A DNA stretch of 29,595 nt from a virus. The notes beneath the pieces are model-generated. The model was not told the origin of the DNA. It searched no databases and saw only the letters and a list, made by a program, of their open reading frames with translations. Both the position numbers and the translations under genes were made by a program. The stretch covers positions 1 to 29,595 of IMG/VR virus record IMGVR_UViG_3300042895_000395. One strand, 5' to 3'. Below, piece by piece: positions 15,423 to 23,446 of this stretch; the first letter of the stretch is position 1, and each line of letters starts with the position of its first letter.

Positions 15423-17232
15423 TAACGCAATAATAACCGAGTTTGCATCGGCTGAAATACCTAAATTCTTAGAGAAAAAAAATCAAAATATAGTTTATTT
15501 TGGAGTAGATAATATTTACCCCTTTGAGCTGATTGATTTATACAACGATAGCAGCACTCATAACGCTATAATTAACGGTAAAGTAGGTTATACGGTAGGT
15601 AACGGCTTGTATTCTGAAGACTTAGCTACTAAAAAATGGCTTAGTTTTGCTAATATTGACGAGGATTGGACTTCGCTACTCAAAAGAATCTCTTTAGACT
15701 ACGAGATTTTTAACGGATACGCTATCGAAGTTATTAAAACGGGGGTGGGCAACCAGTATCACCACATAGATTTTGCTAATATACGAGTAGGATTAGACGG
15801 AGGCTTGCAATATTCGGACGAATGGATAACCGATAAAGGCTTAAGAAACGGTAAACCTAAAATACAATACTTAGATAGGTACAATCCAAAAGACCAAGAG
15901 CAAAAGAGAGGCGTAATTTACCACGTAGACTACAGACCAAACTTAAAGTATTACCCTTTGCCAGTTTACGTAGGCTCTTTAGCTGAAATTAAGACAGACG
16001 TACAAATAGGCGATTACTGGTTAAACGAGGTTAAGAACGGCTTTGTAGGCGGTACGCTTATTCAGCATAATAACGGAGTACCTGAGACTCAAGCAGAGGC
16101 TAAAGAGTTTGAGGAGACTTTCCAAGAGAAATTCGGCAAAGCTACCGGTACTAAAATAGTTCACCTATTCGCTCCTTCTAAAGAGAACGGTAGTGAGATA
16201 AGTAACCTAAACGGAAACGATTTGCACGAAAGATACTTAGAGATGAGTAATAGAGTTAAGGAGTCTATCTTTATCGGACACCGAGTAACTAACCCTATTT
16301 TATTTGGAGTAAAAGAAGCTGGGCAGTTAGGAGCAAGAAACGAGCTGGACTTAGCATACGAGATATTCACAAATACGTATATCGCTGAGAGACAAAATAC
16401 CTTACTTAGAACGATTAAAAAATTAGCGTTTTACGAGATACAAAAAACGGATATAGAGATTATACCTCTTAAACCTATCGACACCGTAGACCTTACCTCT
16501 GACATTATTTTAGCTAACCTTACTCGTAGCGAGATACGAGAACTAATAAACCAACAGACGGGCTTAGAATTAGCCGAGGAGGTAGCCGCTCCAGTTGCTC
16601 CAGTAGCTTTATGCTCGCACTTTGCGGATGATAGCGATATAAGCCACTTATTTGATAACATAGGAGTAAGCGAAGACGATTACGAAGAGATAGGAGCTTT
16701 CGATATTCACTTTGATAGTGACGGAAGCCCTATGGAGTTTGCTACTACTGGGCAAGGTATAATACAAAGAGTACTAAAAGCTATTTTAACCAATCCTTTA
16801 ATACAAGCAAGCGGCATAAGTAGTGCTTTAGAGTTGACCTTTCCTGAGTTAATTACTTCGATAGGAATACTAAAGGACTCAAAGCTAATCGAGATTACGG
16901 GAGAGGCTATTGAGCTAACCCCAACGGGTAGGAAAGTAGCTGAGGTTATAGACGTTCCTCAAACAGAGGTAAAATACAAATACACTTTAAGAAGTGACGC
17001 TCCAGCTTTGAAAACTGAGTCAAGAGATTTTTGTCGTAAAATGATGAGCAAAAAAAAGCTTTACTCTAAAGCCGAAATAGAGCTTTTAAGAAACGATATG
17101 AAGACGAGTAGTATTACAGACGTTACAGACGTTTGGTTAGCTCGAGGAGGCTGGTATAGAAAACCTGATACAGAGACAAGTATTCCGTATTGCCGTCACA
17201 TTTGGAAACAAGTTATAGTTAGAAAGAAATGA
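15415..17232 (+). CDS. portal protein with C-terminal winged-helix and morphogenesis-like extension
   Basis: 605 residues. Residues 1-390 are portal-like: YFGVDNIYPFELIDLYNDSS, HNAIINGKVGYTVGNG (49-64), then KESIFIGHRVTNPILFGVKE (282-301) and LGARNELDLAYEIF (305-318), a pattern of phage portals that form the dodecameric DNA channel. After a Pro/Ala linker (390-400) come an acidic stretch, a winged-helix-like segment (about 448-512, IQASGISSALELTFPELITS then LTPTGRKVAEV) and a C-terminal module (522-605) with LRSDAPALKTESRDFCRKMM, LARGGWYRKP and PYCRHIW. The last module resembles head-morphogenesis domains that other phages encode as a separate gene after the portal. Starts by overlap with the previous gene and ends ATGA with the next. 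Confidence 0.8.
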   Translation: MNNNAIITEFASAEIPKFLEKKNQNIVYFGVDNIYPFELIDLYNDSSTHNAIINGKVGYTVGNGLYSEDLATKKWLSFANIDEDWTSLLKRISLDYEIFNGYAIEVIKTGVGNQYHHIDFANIRVGLDGGLQYSDEWITDKGLRNGKPKIQYLDRYNPKDQEQKRGVIYHVDYRPNLKYYPLPVYVGSLAEIKTDVQIGDYWLNEVKNGFVGGTLIQHNNGVPETQAEAKEFEETFQEKFGKATGTKIVHLFAPSKENGSEISNLNGNDLHERYLEMSNRVKESIFIGHRVTNPILFGVKEAGQLGARNELDLAYEIFTNTYIAERQNTLLRTIKKLAFYEIQKTDIEIIPLKPIDTVDLTSDIILANLTRSEIRELINQQTGLELAEEVAAPVAPVALCSHFADDSDISHLFDNIGVSEDDYEEIGAFDIHFDSDGSPMEFATTGQGIIQRVLKAILTNPLIQASGISSALELTFPELITSIGILKDSKLIEITGEAIELTPTGRKVAEVIDVPQTEVKYKYTLRSDAPALKTESRDFCRKMMSKKKLYSKAEIELLRNDMKTSSITDVTDVWLARGGWYRKPDTETSIPYCRHIWKQVIVRKK

Positions 17233-17732
17233 TTTTAATAGTAAGCCCAGCCTTTGTCAAAGAAAACACCGTTTTAAACTATAATGTTGATGACGGATAT
17301 TTAAAGCCGCTAATAGATAGCATACAAAATACCTTTGTCAGACCTATTTTAGGAAGTGCTTTATTTGACCAGGTACAAACTCAAATACAAACTAACACCG
17401 TATCTAACCTTAACGAGATACTAATCAAAGAATATTTAAGAGATGCTTTAAAATGGGAGGTTTGCCACAAGTATACAAGAATAGGTACGTACAAGCTAAC
17501 TAATAAAGGAGCGGGTACGCACTCAGGAGACAACTTTAGTACTTTATCTCAGCAAGAGCTTGTAACTGCAAAGAATATCTTTAAGGATAACGCAGATTTT
17601 TACAGACGTAAACTAAAATTATACCTAAAAGCTAACGAGGACTCTTACCCACTTTATAAGACTCCGCCAACTGGAGACGATGTAGTAAGACCTGAGATGG
17701 ACACTCAATGGCGTAGTCAGTTTATCCTATGA
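17229..17732 (+). CDS. head-tail connector (adaptor) protein
   Basis: 167 residues, mostly helical at the ends (YLKPLIDSIQNTFVRPILGS; QQELVTAKNIFKDNADFYRRKLKLYL), like the DUF6712/adaptor-type proteins that follow portal genes in Bacteroidota phages and bind the portal ring. Motif RPILG and a C-terminal DTQWRSQFIL are visible. It is coupled to the portal and to the next gene by ATGA overlaps. Confidence 0.6.
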   Translation: MILIVSPAFVKENTVLNYNVDDGYLKPLIDSIQNTFVRPILGSALFDQVQTQIQTNTVSNLNEILIKEYLRDALKWEVCHKYTRIGTYKLTNKGAGTHSGDNFSTLSQQELVTAKNIFKDNADFYRRKLKLYLKANEDSYPLYKTPPTGDDVVRPEMDTQWRSQFIL

Positions 17733-18286
17733 AAACTTTAACGATAAAAAATATCTTTAGTATAATGCAAGGCATAGCGTCCGAGCATCCGCAAATAAAT
17801 ACTATTTTAAAAGGTAATATTTGGGACGTAGATTTGACTAAAGATGTAACTGGAGTTTACCTAATTTACGACGTAGTAAGTATAGCACCTAACGGCTTTA
17901 ATGGTATTGACTACTCCTTAGACCTTTTTATATGCGATAACGTTACAGAGCTTAATACTGCTACTAACGAGGTGAGCGTACAAAACGAGTGTAGCTTAAT
18001 AGCCTTAGATATTATGGCAATATTTGAGAACTACAATAAAGCAGACTGGGCGGATAAAGACTTAAACGTAGTTTTAAATAAGACTTGGAGTATTCAGCCA
18101 TTCGCTGAGAGGTTCGATAGCTTATACGCTGGAGCTGCGATTAATATGTCCCTTAGTAGCTCGTATTCTTACGCAAGATGCCAGCTACCTGTAGAGCCTT
18201 GGATACCAATTTTAAACGCTTACAAAAAAAGAATAGAGAACGAGGCTTGTTTAATAGAAAATATACAATACCTAATCTCTAATTAG
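17729..18286 (+). CDS. neck / tail-terminator-like protein
   Basis: 185 residues of mixed alpha/beta composition. The stretch YSLDLFICDNVTE followed by QNECSLIALDIMAIFEN suggests the strand-helix layout of small neck or tail-terminator proteins. No diagnostic motif was seen; the role is inferred from its place between connector and small virion genes. It is coupled to the connector gene by ATGA. Confidence 0.5.
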   Translation: MKTLTIKNIFSIMQGIASEHPQINTILKGNIWDVDLTKDVTGVYLIYDVVSIAPNGFNGIDYSLDLFICDNVTELNTATNEVSVQNECSLIALDIMAIFENYNKADWADKDLNVVLNKTWSIQPFAERFDSLYAGAAINMSLSSSYSYARCQLPVEPWIPILNAYKKRIENEACLIENIQYLISN

Positions 18287-18295
18287 CACGATAAC

Positions 18296-18310
18296 ACAAT
18301 TTAAAATATA
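18296..18310 (+). repeat. shared leader element, copy 2
   Basis: ACAATTTAAAATATA, identical to 14468-14482, followed by an A/T stretch and the ATG at 18319. Confidence 0.5.
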
Positions 18311-18318
18311 TATATAAA

Positions 18319-18591
18319 ATGACCACTCAAGAACTTCAAATCTCAAGAAACGGACAATATTACGTAAGCGGTGACGTTACTTTTACGGCTGCTCAGGAAG
18401 TAGCATACTTAGTAGTGAACGAGGCTGCGGTATTCGCTAACCTTACAGACCAAGCAGACGCTAACTTAATAACTCAAAGCAATATAAGCGGAGTAACTTT
18501 ATCGGCTGGTGTAATTATAGCACCTAAAGGAGGCTCTTTTATCAAAAGAGTTAATATGACAAGCGGAAGCGTCTTAGCTATTTTTGCATAA
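18319..18591 (+). CDS. small virion protein, possibly capsid decoration
   Basis: 90 residues, entirely beta-strand-like with many Ala, Val, Ser and Thr (FTAAQEVAYLVVNEAAVFAN; VTLSAGVIIAPKGGSFIKRV). There are no charged helices or signal peptide. Its strong leader, shared with the tail-tube gene, indicates high expression and a virion role. Whether it decorates the head or belongs to the tail cannot be told. The stop overlaps the next start (TAATG). Confidence 0.55.
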   Translation: MTTQELQISRNGQYYVSGDVTFTAAQEVAYLVVNEAAVFANLTDQADANLITQSNISGVTLSAGVIIAPKGGSFIKRVNMTSGSVLAIFA

Positions 18592-18743
18592 TGTACGGAT
18601 ACGGGTACCAATATAGCAACGTATTAATAGGCGGTAGCATAGCACCCGTAATATTTGCTGCGTATAGACAGAGAGTTATTGCCGATAGCGGCATAGTAGA
18701 GAATAGCACTTGTGCAATTAGATTTTTAAATGAAATAATATGA
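18591..18743 (+). CDS. small protein, 50 residues
   Basis: The short frame starts ATG at 18591 (overlapping the previous stop) and ends TGA at 18741-18743, overlapping the next start as ATGA. It opens MYGYGYQYSNVLIGG and continues with a hydrophobic segment, SIAPVIFAAYRQRV. The tight coupling at both ends is the main evidence for translation. It may be a linker or initiator peptide for the receptor-binding protein operon; no family was recognised. Confidence 0.6.
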   Translation: MYGYGYQYSNVLIGGSIAPVIFAAYRQRVIADSGIVENSTCAIRFLNEII

Positions 18744-20548
18744 GTTTTTACGACGACGCCAGCCTCATAATGTACCCTTCGGGCTACAAAGAGGACAAAA
18801 TATATAGTTTAAAGCCAACCGATGGAAGTGGCGATTTAACCTTTACAAGAGCAAGCACCGCAACAAGGGTGAATGCTGAGGGGTTGATTGAGAAGGTGCG
18901 GACAAATTTAGCTTTGCACAGCGAAGATTTGACTAATGCTGTTTATGTTATTCAAAACGCAACAATATCTGGTAACACTACTGCTGCGCCTGATGGAACA
19001 ACTACCGCAGATACTTTTAATGAAGGTAGCATAACAACTGCACATCGTTTTTATCAGCAGTTTACCATAACCGCAAACCAAGATTACGGCTTTAGTTTTT
19101 TTGCTAAAAAAAATACACTTGATATTGTCCGTTTAGTCGTTAACGATTTAAACGAAAACTTTCGATGGTTTGGGGCGCAGTTTAATTTAACAAGCGGAAC
19201 AATCACCGCAACGGCTACTGGTAGTGCTGGTGGGGCAACGTATATTAACGGCTCTATTGTAGATGTTGGAAATGGATGGTATCGTTGTTCTATTAACGGA
19301 ACAATAAACGCCACGACTGCTTTGTGTTTTGTTCATTCAAGCACTTCTACCGCAATCACATCCTCAGATGACAGAGGCGGCATTTCATATACTGGTACAA
19401 GCAGAACATTTTTTGGCTGGGGATTTCAGCTTGAAACGGGCGTTACTACCGAATACATCCCCACCACCACCGCAGCGGTAAGCGTTGGAATGACTGCAGA
19501 CGTACCCCGAATAGACTATACGGGGGGAGGATGCGGCTCTTTACTTTTGGAGAAGCAGAGTACGAATTTGGTTCAATATAGTGAGCAGTTAGATAATGCG
19601 GATTGGTTAAAAGCTGACAATGGTTCAGCAAGTACGCCCGTAGTTACGGCAAATTATACTACTTCGCCCGATGGAACGCAAAATGCGGATAGAGTGCAAT
19701 TTTCAAGAACGGGAACAACAGATAGCGACTATTCATTGGTAACATCAAACCTGTGCAATTTGAACTTAACTGGCACAGCAACAATATATGCCAAAAGTTT
19801 AACATCATCCACACAAAATTTATTATTATATTGGGGCAATGGTGAAGGTAGTGTTTTTCAAGTTACAACACAATGGACAAGAATAACATTAAATAATTTG
19901 TCAGCGGCAACTCAACGCATATTATTTGGAACTCGTGGAGGAACGGGGAATTATTATAATGGTGGCGATTTGTCGCTTGATGTTGCAGTTTGGGGTGGAC
20001 AAGTCGAGCAAAGCAGTTATCCCACTTCCTACATCCCTACCGTTGCAAGTAGCGTGACAAGATTGGCTGATACGGCTTTTAAGACGGGGATAAGTTCGTT
20101 GTTTGGTGCTAACGCTGGCACAATCTACTTTGAAACGATATACTATCCCGAAACAAACACAGGTGGCGGTGAGCGTTTTGTCTTTGCCCAAGAAGATACA
20201 AGTGCTGGTTTTATTCGTTTATGGCAAGATTTAGTGGGTGGCAACCAGCAATTACGTATGTTAGTCAATGATGGCGGCACGCAGCAAGTTAATGCAAGCG
20301 TTAATGTTAGCACTTTTTTAAGCACCACGCAACCTTCGGCAATTAAATGGGCAATGGCTTATGAGGCTAACCGATTTGTAACATACATCAACGGAGTTCA
20401 GAGAATGATTGATACAAGCGGAACTGCGCCTACTATTAGTGAAATTAACTTTAATAATACGTTTCAAACCTTAATGCCTTTGGCTCAAGCATTGGTTTTC
20501 CCTACTGCCTTGAGTGACGCCCAACTTGAAACCCTTACTACAATATAA
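18740..20548 (+). CDS. receptor-binding / tail fibre protein with lectin-like modules
   Basis: 602 residues. It begins with a short attachment region and LTFTRASTATRVNAEGLIE (33-51), the junction seen at the start of many phage carbohydrate-binding tail proteins. Two related jelly-roll modules follow (about 55-245 and 270-440): each begins TNL..(H/Y)SE.L.NA and contains PDGT..AD, and each ends with a GFQLE/GGQVE..YIPT motif. The C-terminal part (about 445-602) looks like a LamG/concanavalin-type domain (GTIYFETIYYPE, NRFVTYINGVQ, ending ALSDAQLETLTTI). Codon choice and GC content differ from the neighbours (more G/C third bases, TTG Leu), which suggests recent exchange, as is usual for host-range genes. 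Confidence 0.75.
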   Translation: MSFYDDASLIMYPSGYKEDKIYSLKPTDGSGDLTFTRASTATRVNAEGLIEKVRTNLALHSEDLTNAVYVIQNATISGNTTAAPDGTTTADTFNEGSITTAHRFYQQFTITANQDYGFSFFAKKNTLDIVRLVVNDLNENFRWFGAQFNLTSGTITATATGSAGGATYINGSIVDVGNGWYRCSINGTINATTALCFVHSSTSTAITSSDDRGGISYTGTSRTFFGWGFQLETGVTTEYIPTTTAAVSVGMTADVPRIDYTGGGCGSLLLEKQSTNLVQYSEQLDNADWLKADNGSASTPVVTANYTTSPDGTQNADRVQFSRTGTTDSDYSLVTSNLCNLNLTGTATIYAKSLTSSTQNLLLYWGNGEGSVFQVTTQWTRITLNNLSAATQRILFGTRGGTGNYYNGGDLSLDVAVWGGQVEQSSYPTSYIPTVASSVTRLADTAFKTGISSLFGANAGTIYFETIYYPETNTGGGERFVFAQEDTSAGFIRLWQDLVGGNQQLRMLVNDGGTQQVNASVNVSTFLSTTQPSAIKWAMAYEANRFVTYINGVQRMIDTSGTAPTISEINFNNTFQTLMPLAQALVFPTALSDAQLETLTTI

Positions 20549-20551
20549 ATT

Positions 20552-20947
20552 ATGACAAAATATTCAAAATACGAATTTACAGACCTTGCAGAATGGTCTA
20601 AATTCCAAATAAAGCTACAAGTAAAGACAACCGATTTAGAAGGTAACGAGGTTTACAATTACAAAGATGTTGCGGTAGTGGAGTTAGGGCATATATGCAA
20701 GGCATACGAAGTAAACGAAGAAGGCTTTCAAGTATGCTCAGACCTTGCCACAACTTGGGCGGTGGATATATTATGGTTTAGAACACCTTTAGTGTCTTTT
20801 AAGCCCTTTGAAGTGTTCCCGAAGCCTACCACACAACTTCACATCATTGGAGGCTATGAGGCGGCTTATTTCAAGTCTTATTGTGAGGCTTATCCAGATA
20901 GTGAACTTTGCGTTATTCCTGAAGTAAATGAAGCTTTACCTGAGTAG
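20552..20947 (+). CDS. small tail-fibre-associated protein
   Basis: 131 residues with a hydrophobic/aromatic strand pattern (TTWAVDILWFRTPLVSFKPF, VFPKPTTQLHIIGGYEAAYF). It follows the receptor-binding protein by 3 nt and overlaps the holin start by 20 nt, so it probably helps assemble or attach the fibre. In Bacteroidota phages a similar acidic protein is often found beside the fibre gene. No enzymatic motif was seen. Confidence 0.55.
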   Translation: MTKYSKYEFTDLAEWSKFQIKLQVKTTDLEGNEVYNYKDVAVVELGHICKAYEVNEEGFQVCSDLATTWAVDILWFRTPLVSFKPFEVFPKPTTQLHIIGGYEAAYFKSYCEAYPDSELCVIPEVNEALPE

Positions 20948-21347
20948 CGTAGCAACGGCTTTGGTATTATTCTTTGCTCCTATAAAGGGCATAATTTTAA
21001 TGGTGGCACTTGCTACTATTATAGACACTTGCTTTGGAGTGTGGAAATCTAAGAAATTAGGAGAGCCTATTACGAGTAAATTGTTTAGGAATGGGCTTGT
21101 ACCTAAACTCGTTAGTTATATAGCAGTAGTGATGCTCGTATATGCCTCTGACGTCTTTATTATAAACGCTTTAACCAAGAGTGTAGTAAGCGTAGAGTTT
21201 ATAGCTACAAAGGTAATCGCCTTAGTATTACTCTCTATCGAGGTTAAGTCTATGGATGAGTCTTGGGTAAAAGTTAAGGGTTATTCGTTTATTGATAAAA
21301 TTAAAGCTATCATTGTAAAGCTAAAAGACGTAAAAAAGGAACTATAA
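20928..21347 (+). CDS. holin
   Basis: 139 residues with at least three hydrophobic segments: about 4-20 (YLSSVATALVLFFAPIKG), 22-34 (IILMVALATIIDT) and 60-100 (two spans around VSYIAVVMLVYASDVFIIN and TKVIALVLLSIE). The motif DTCFGVWKSKKLGEPITSK is typical of phage holins of Bacteroidota and relatives. The C-terminus is Lys-rich and cytoplasmic. Followed by a small gene and the amidase, it forms the lysis cassette. Confidence 0.75.
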   Translation: MKLYLSSVATALVLFFAPIKGIILMVALATIIDTCFGVWKSKKLGEPITSKLFRNGLVPKLVSYIAVVMLVYASDVFIINALTKSVVSVEFIATKVIALVLLSIEVKSMDESWVKVKGYSFIDKIKAIIVKLKDVKKEL

Positions 21348-21499
21348 TGGATTACTCAGTAACTTTCTCTGCTCACTATCCTCACGATAGATTTGCTATT
21401 GGCTGGGAGTATATTGCTCCGCAAAAAGAATACAAATACCATACTTTAACTATTTACCTTTTTATTGTCACCATAAATATAGATTATGCGCCCCATTAA
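21347..21499 (+). CDS. small lysis-cassette protein
   Basis: A 50-residue frame starting ATG at 21347, overlapping the holin stop, and ending TAA at 21497-21499 inside the amidase gene. The sequence begins MDYSVTFSAHYPHDRFAIGW and ends in a hydrophobic stretch, TLTIYLFIVTINIDY. A small gene of this type recurs between holin and amidase in related phages. Coupling at both ends supports translation; the role is unknown. Confidence 0.6.
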   Translation: MDYSVTFSAHYPHDRFAIGWEYIAPQKEYKYHTLTIYLFIVTINIDYAPH

Positions 21500-21890
21500 C
21501 AAAGTTATTATCCATTGCTCCGCTACTCCTGAAGGCAGAGACGTTAAGGTAGATACTATCCGCAAATGGCATACAGATAAAGGCTGGAACGATATAGGAT
21601 ACCACTACGTTATAGAATTAGACGGACAGATACAAGCTGGTAGACCAGTAGAGCTTTTAGGAGCGCATTGCATCGGTCAAAACAAATTTAGTATCGGTAT
21701 ATGCTACGTTGGCGGTATGGATAAGAAAATGACTAAGGCTAAAGATACTCGAACTAAGGAGCAAAAAGAATCTTTGATAAAGCTAATCGCTGATATACGC
21801 AAAAAGTACCCTATACTAAGCGTTAACGGTCACAACGAGTACGCTGCGAAAGCTTGCCCAAGTTTTGACGTATCTAAAGAGGGTTATTAA
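21486..21890 (+). CDS. N-acetylmuramoyl-L-alanine amidase (endolysin)
   Basis: 134 residues, Amidase_2/T7-lysozyme type, cutting the bond between N-acetylmuramic acid and L-alanine of peptidoglycan. Zinc ligands appear as H10 (IIHCSAT), H116 (NGHNEY) and C124 (KACPSFD), with catalytic Tyr41 in GYHY and Lys122. Length is close to T7 lysozyme. It lacks a signal peptide, so the holin must release it. It overlaps the small lysis protein by 14 nt. Confidence 0.85.
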   Translation: MRPINKVIIHCSATPEGRDVKVDTIRKWHTDKGWNDIGYHYVIELDGQIQAGRPVELLGAHCIGQNKFSIGICYVGGMDKKMTKAKDTRTKEQKESLIKLIADIRKKYPILSVNGHNEYAAKACPSFDVSKEGY

Positions 21891-22279
21891 TGCAAGAAAA
21901 TGACCTCTTCGAGTGGTTAGAAGCAAATATCTACTTTGACTTATTAAAGTCTAAAAATCAAATGAGCCGCTGGGATTGTTACTCTCCAGCCGCAAAGCAT
22001 CGAATAGAGCTGAAGTGTAGAAAGACTCATTACGACACCTTACTACTCGAAAAAAAGAAGTATGACGCTATGATAGATGAGACTGCTAAACACTCAGATG
22101 CTGCTATCTATATAAACTCAACTCCTAAAGGTATCTACCTATTTAACCTTCACGATATAACACCTTATTGGACAACTCAATATATCAGAGCTACGACGGA
22201 GTTTGGCAATAGCAACCGAATAGCTAAAGAGGTTATGTACTTAAACGTATTCGACTCTCGGGTACTTACTACCTTTTAA
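21890..22279 (+). CDS. PD-(D/E)XK nuclease-like protein
   Basis: 129 residues. D29 (RWDC) and E40-L41-K42 (HRIELKCRK) give the D-x10-E-x-K pattern of PD-(D/E)XK nucleases. The following helix LLLEKKKYDAMI and strand DAAIYINSTPKGIYLFNL fit the fold. Its place at the end of the late operon suggests a role in packaging or DNA degradation, but this is not known. It overlaps the amidase stop by one base and converges by 4 nt with the minus-strand gene. Confidence 0.55.
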   Translation: MQENDLFEWLEANIYFDLLKSKNQMSRWDCYSPAAKHRIELKCRKTHYDTLLLEKKKYDAMIDETAKHSDAAIYINSTPKGIYLFNLHDITPYWTTQYIRATTEFGNSNRIAKEVMYLNVFDSRVLTTF

Positions 22280-22497
22280 TCTGCCTGAATTTTTCCTAAA
22301 ACTTCATTCACTTGTTTATTTTTAGGAATGTAATTGTATAAACCCAAACCAATAAGTAAACTTTTTTTGTAAAAATCCAAACCAATCTTTAGTTCCAAAT
22401 ATTTGCTAAATAAGTAAACTGCCGTTTTATAGTGCAATTGCGCCCATATTTTAAGCATTGCGCCTATAAATGATACCAAAGCGTGACAAATCTTCAC
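22276..22497 (-). CDS. hypothetical protein (start uncertain)
   Basis: 73 residues from a GTG at 22497, or 60 from the ATG at 22458. The sequence is hydrophobic and basic (ALVSFIGAMLKIWAQLHY, YKKSLLIGLGLYNYIPK) with no recognised domain. It fills the only space between the convergent late gene and the 180-bp intergenic region. It has no clear promoter box, and its coding status is uncertain. Confidence 0.4.
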   Translation of the reverse strand: MKICHALVSFIGAMLKIWAQLHYKTAVYLFSKYLELKIGLDFYKKSLLIGLGLYNYIPKNKQVNEVLGKIQAD

Positions 22498-22679
22498 TAC
22501 TTTGCGTCACAATATTTGCTAAATTTGTGACGTTTACTCCGACATTATCCGAATTAACAGCCTTAATGTGTCATAAATCCTACATTAAAGCATATAAAAG
22601 TACCTTATACTACACTTTAAAGTGCAAATACGTATAATACCGCATAATTACGTATCAAAAGAGCTTTTTACTGCACTTA
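22480..22679. promoter_or_regulatory. intergenic region with inverted repeats, possible control or origin
   Basis: The 26-bp GTCACAA-N12-TTGTGAC at 22506-22531 is nearly symmetrical, with more GTGAC/GTCAC half-sites just beside it (GTGAC 22482-22486). Further right are the 12-bp palindrome CACTTTAAAGTG (22613-22624) and two TACGTA sites flanking GTATTAC-like A/T-rich DNA (about 22628-22653). A plus-strand TAAATTTG box lies at 22520-22527 inside the first repeat, but no plus-strand gene follows. No convincing gene is present in this stretch. Confidence 0.45.
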
Positions 22680-23069
22680 TTAAAAAATAAGTTTACTAAC
22701 ATTCCAAGTTTTACCAATTAAAATTAAAGCTTCTTTTAAGTCTGAGTCTTTAGTTATCCAAACACCTTTATAGTAAGACTTCTCAACTCTGCAAAGCCTT
22801 AAAGGTATATTGGAGTTATCCTCTGTAAAATTATGTACCACTTTTAGTACTATACTTTTATCGGTATGCCAAGAATCACAAAGACGCTCTAATAATAAAC
22901 GCTGCCCAGTTGGTATGTCGTTACCTATACGCTTAACCTCTATTAAAATTAAAACCTGGTTATCGAACTCTAATACTGCGTCAATATCTGAAGGGTGTAT
23001 TTTGCCATTTTGAATACCGCTAAAATCAATAGCTTGCTTTACTTGCTTGCTATTCCTAATTAAGCTCAT
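22680..23069 (-). CDS. PD-(D/E)XK nuclease-like protein
   Basis: 129 residues. The sequence HPSDIDAVLEF (25-35; D28/D30) followed by LIEVKRIG (42-49; E44, K46) and a helix GQRLLLERLCD gives a PD-(D/E)XK-type core, with DxD in place of the usual PD. It is the last gene of the minus-strand early operon and overlaps the preceding gene by 4 nt. A role as a small DNA-processing or junction nuclease is inferred; the family is not identified. Confidence 0.55.
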   Translation of the reverse strand: MSLIRNSKQVKQAIDFSGIQNGKIHPSDIDAVLEFDNQVLILIEVKRIGNDIPTGQRLLLERLCDSWHTDKSIVLKVVHNFTEDNSNIPLRLCRVEKSYYKGVWITKDSDLKEALILIGKTWNVSKLIF

Positions 23070-23446
23070 AAAGCTATAAATAAAAACAGAGTTACAATAG
23101 TAATAAATGATATAGTACGATTAGTTCTTATTTGAGTCTTTTGCTTTTCGTTATCTAAATGCAGACCCATATTCTCAGCGTCAATAGCATATACAAGCGA
23201 TTGTAGAGACTCTATATCTTTTTTGGAACTATCTATTACCTCGTATAGTAAAAGCTCTCTAGCGTGGCTTAAATGAGCTTGTTCTATTAAACTATCCTTT
23301 TGCAGTAGCTCAATATAGACCCTATCCATTTGAGGAATAGTTATGCAGATAGTCGTATCTCCAGCCTCATCGATTAATACGGTCTGCGAATAAGCTAATT
23401 TTGTTAGTAGTAGAAGACTGGCGATAATTGCTAATTTTTGTTTCAT
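23066..23446 (-). CDS. exported coiled-coil protein with C-terminal membrane segment, spanin-like
   Basis: 126 residues. There is a clear signal peptide (MKQKLAIIASLLLLTKLAYS, cleavage before QT), a periplasmic part with DTTICITIPQMDR and a coiled coil (about 45-105), and a C-terminal hydrophobic anchor FITIVTLFLFIAL. No lipobox cysteine is present. An exported coiled coil with a terminal anchor resembles spanins, and the start lies inside the previous gene in another frame, as in Rz/Rz1 pairs. The location in the early rather than the lysis operon is unusual, so another envelope role is possible. Confidence 0.55.
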   Translation of the reverse strand: MKQKLAIIASLLLLTKLAYSQTVLIDEAGDTTICITIPQMDRVYIELLQKDSLIEQAHLSHARELLLYEVIDSSKKDIESLQSLVYAIDAENMGLHLDNEKQKTQIRTNRTISFITIVTLFLFIAL

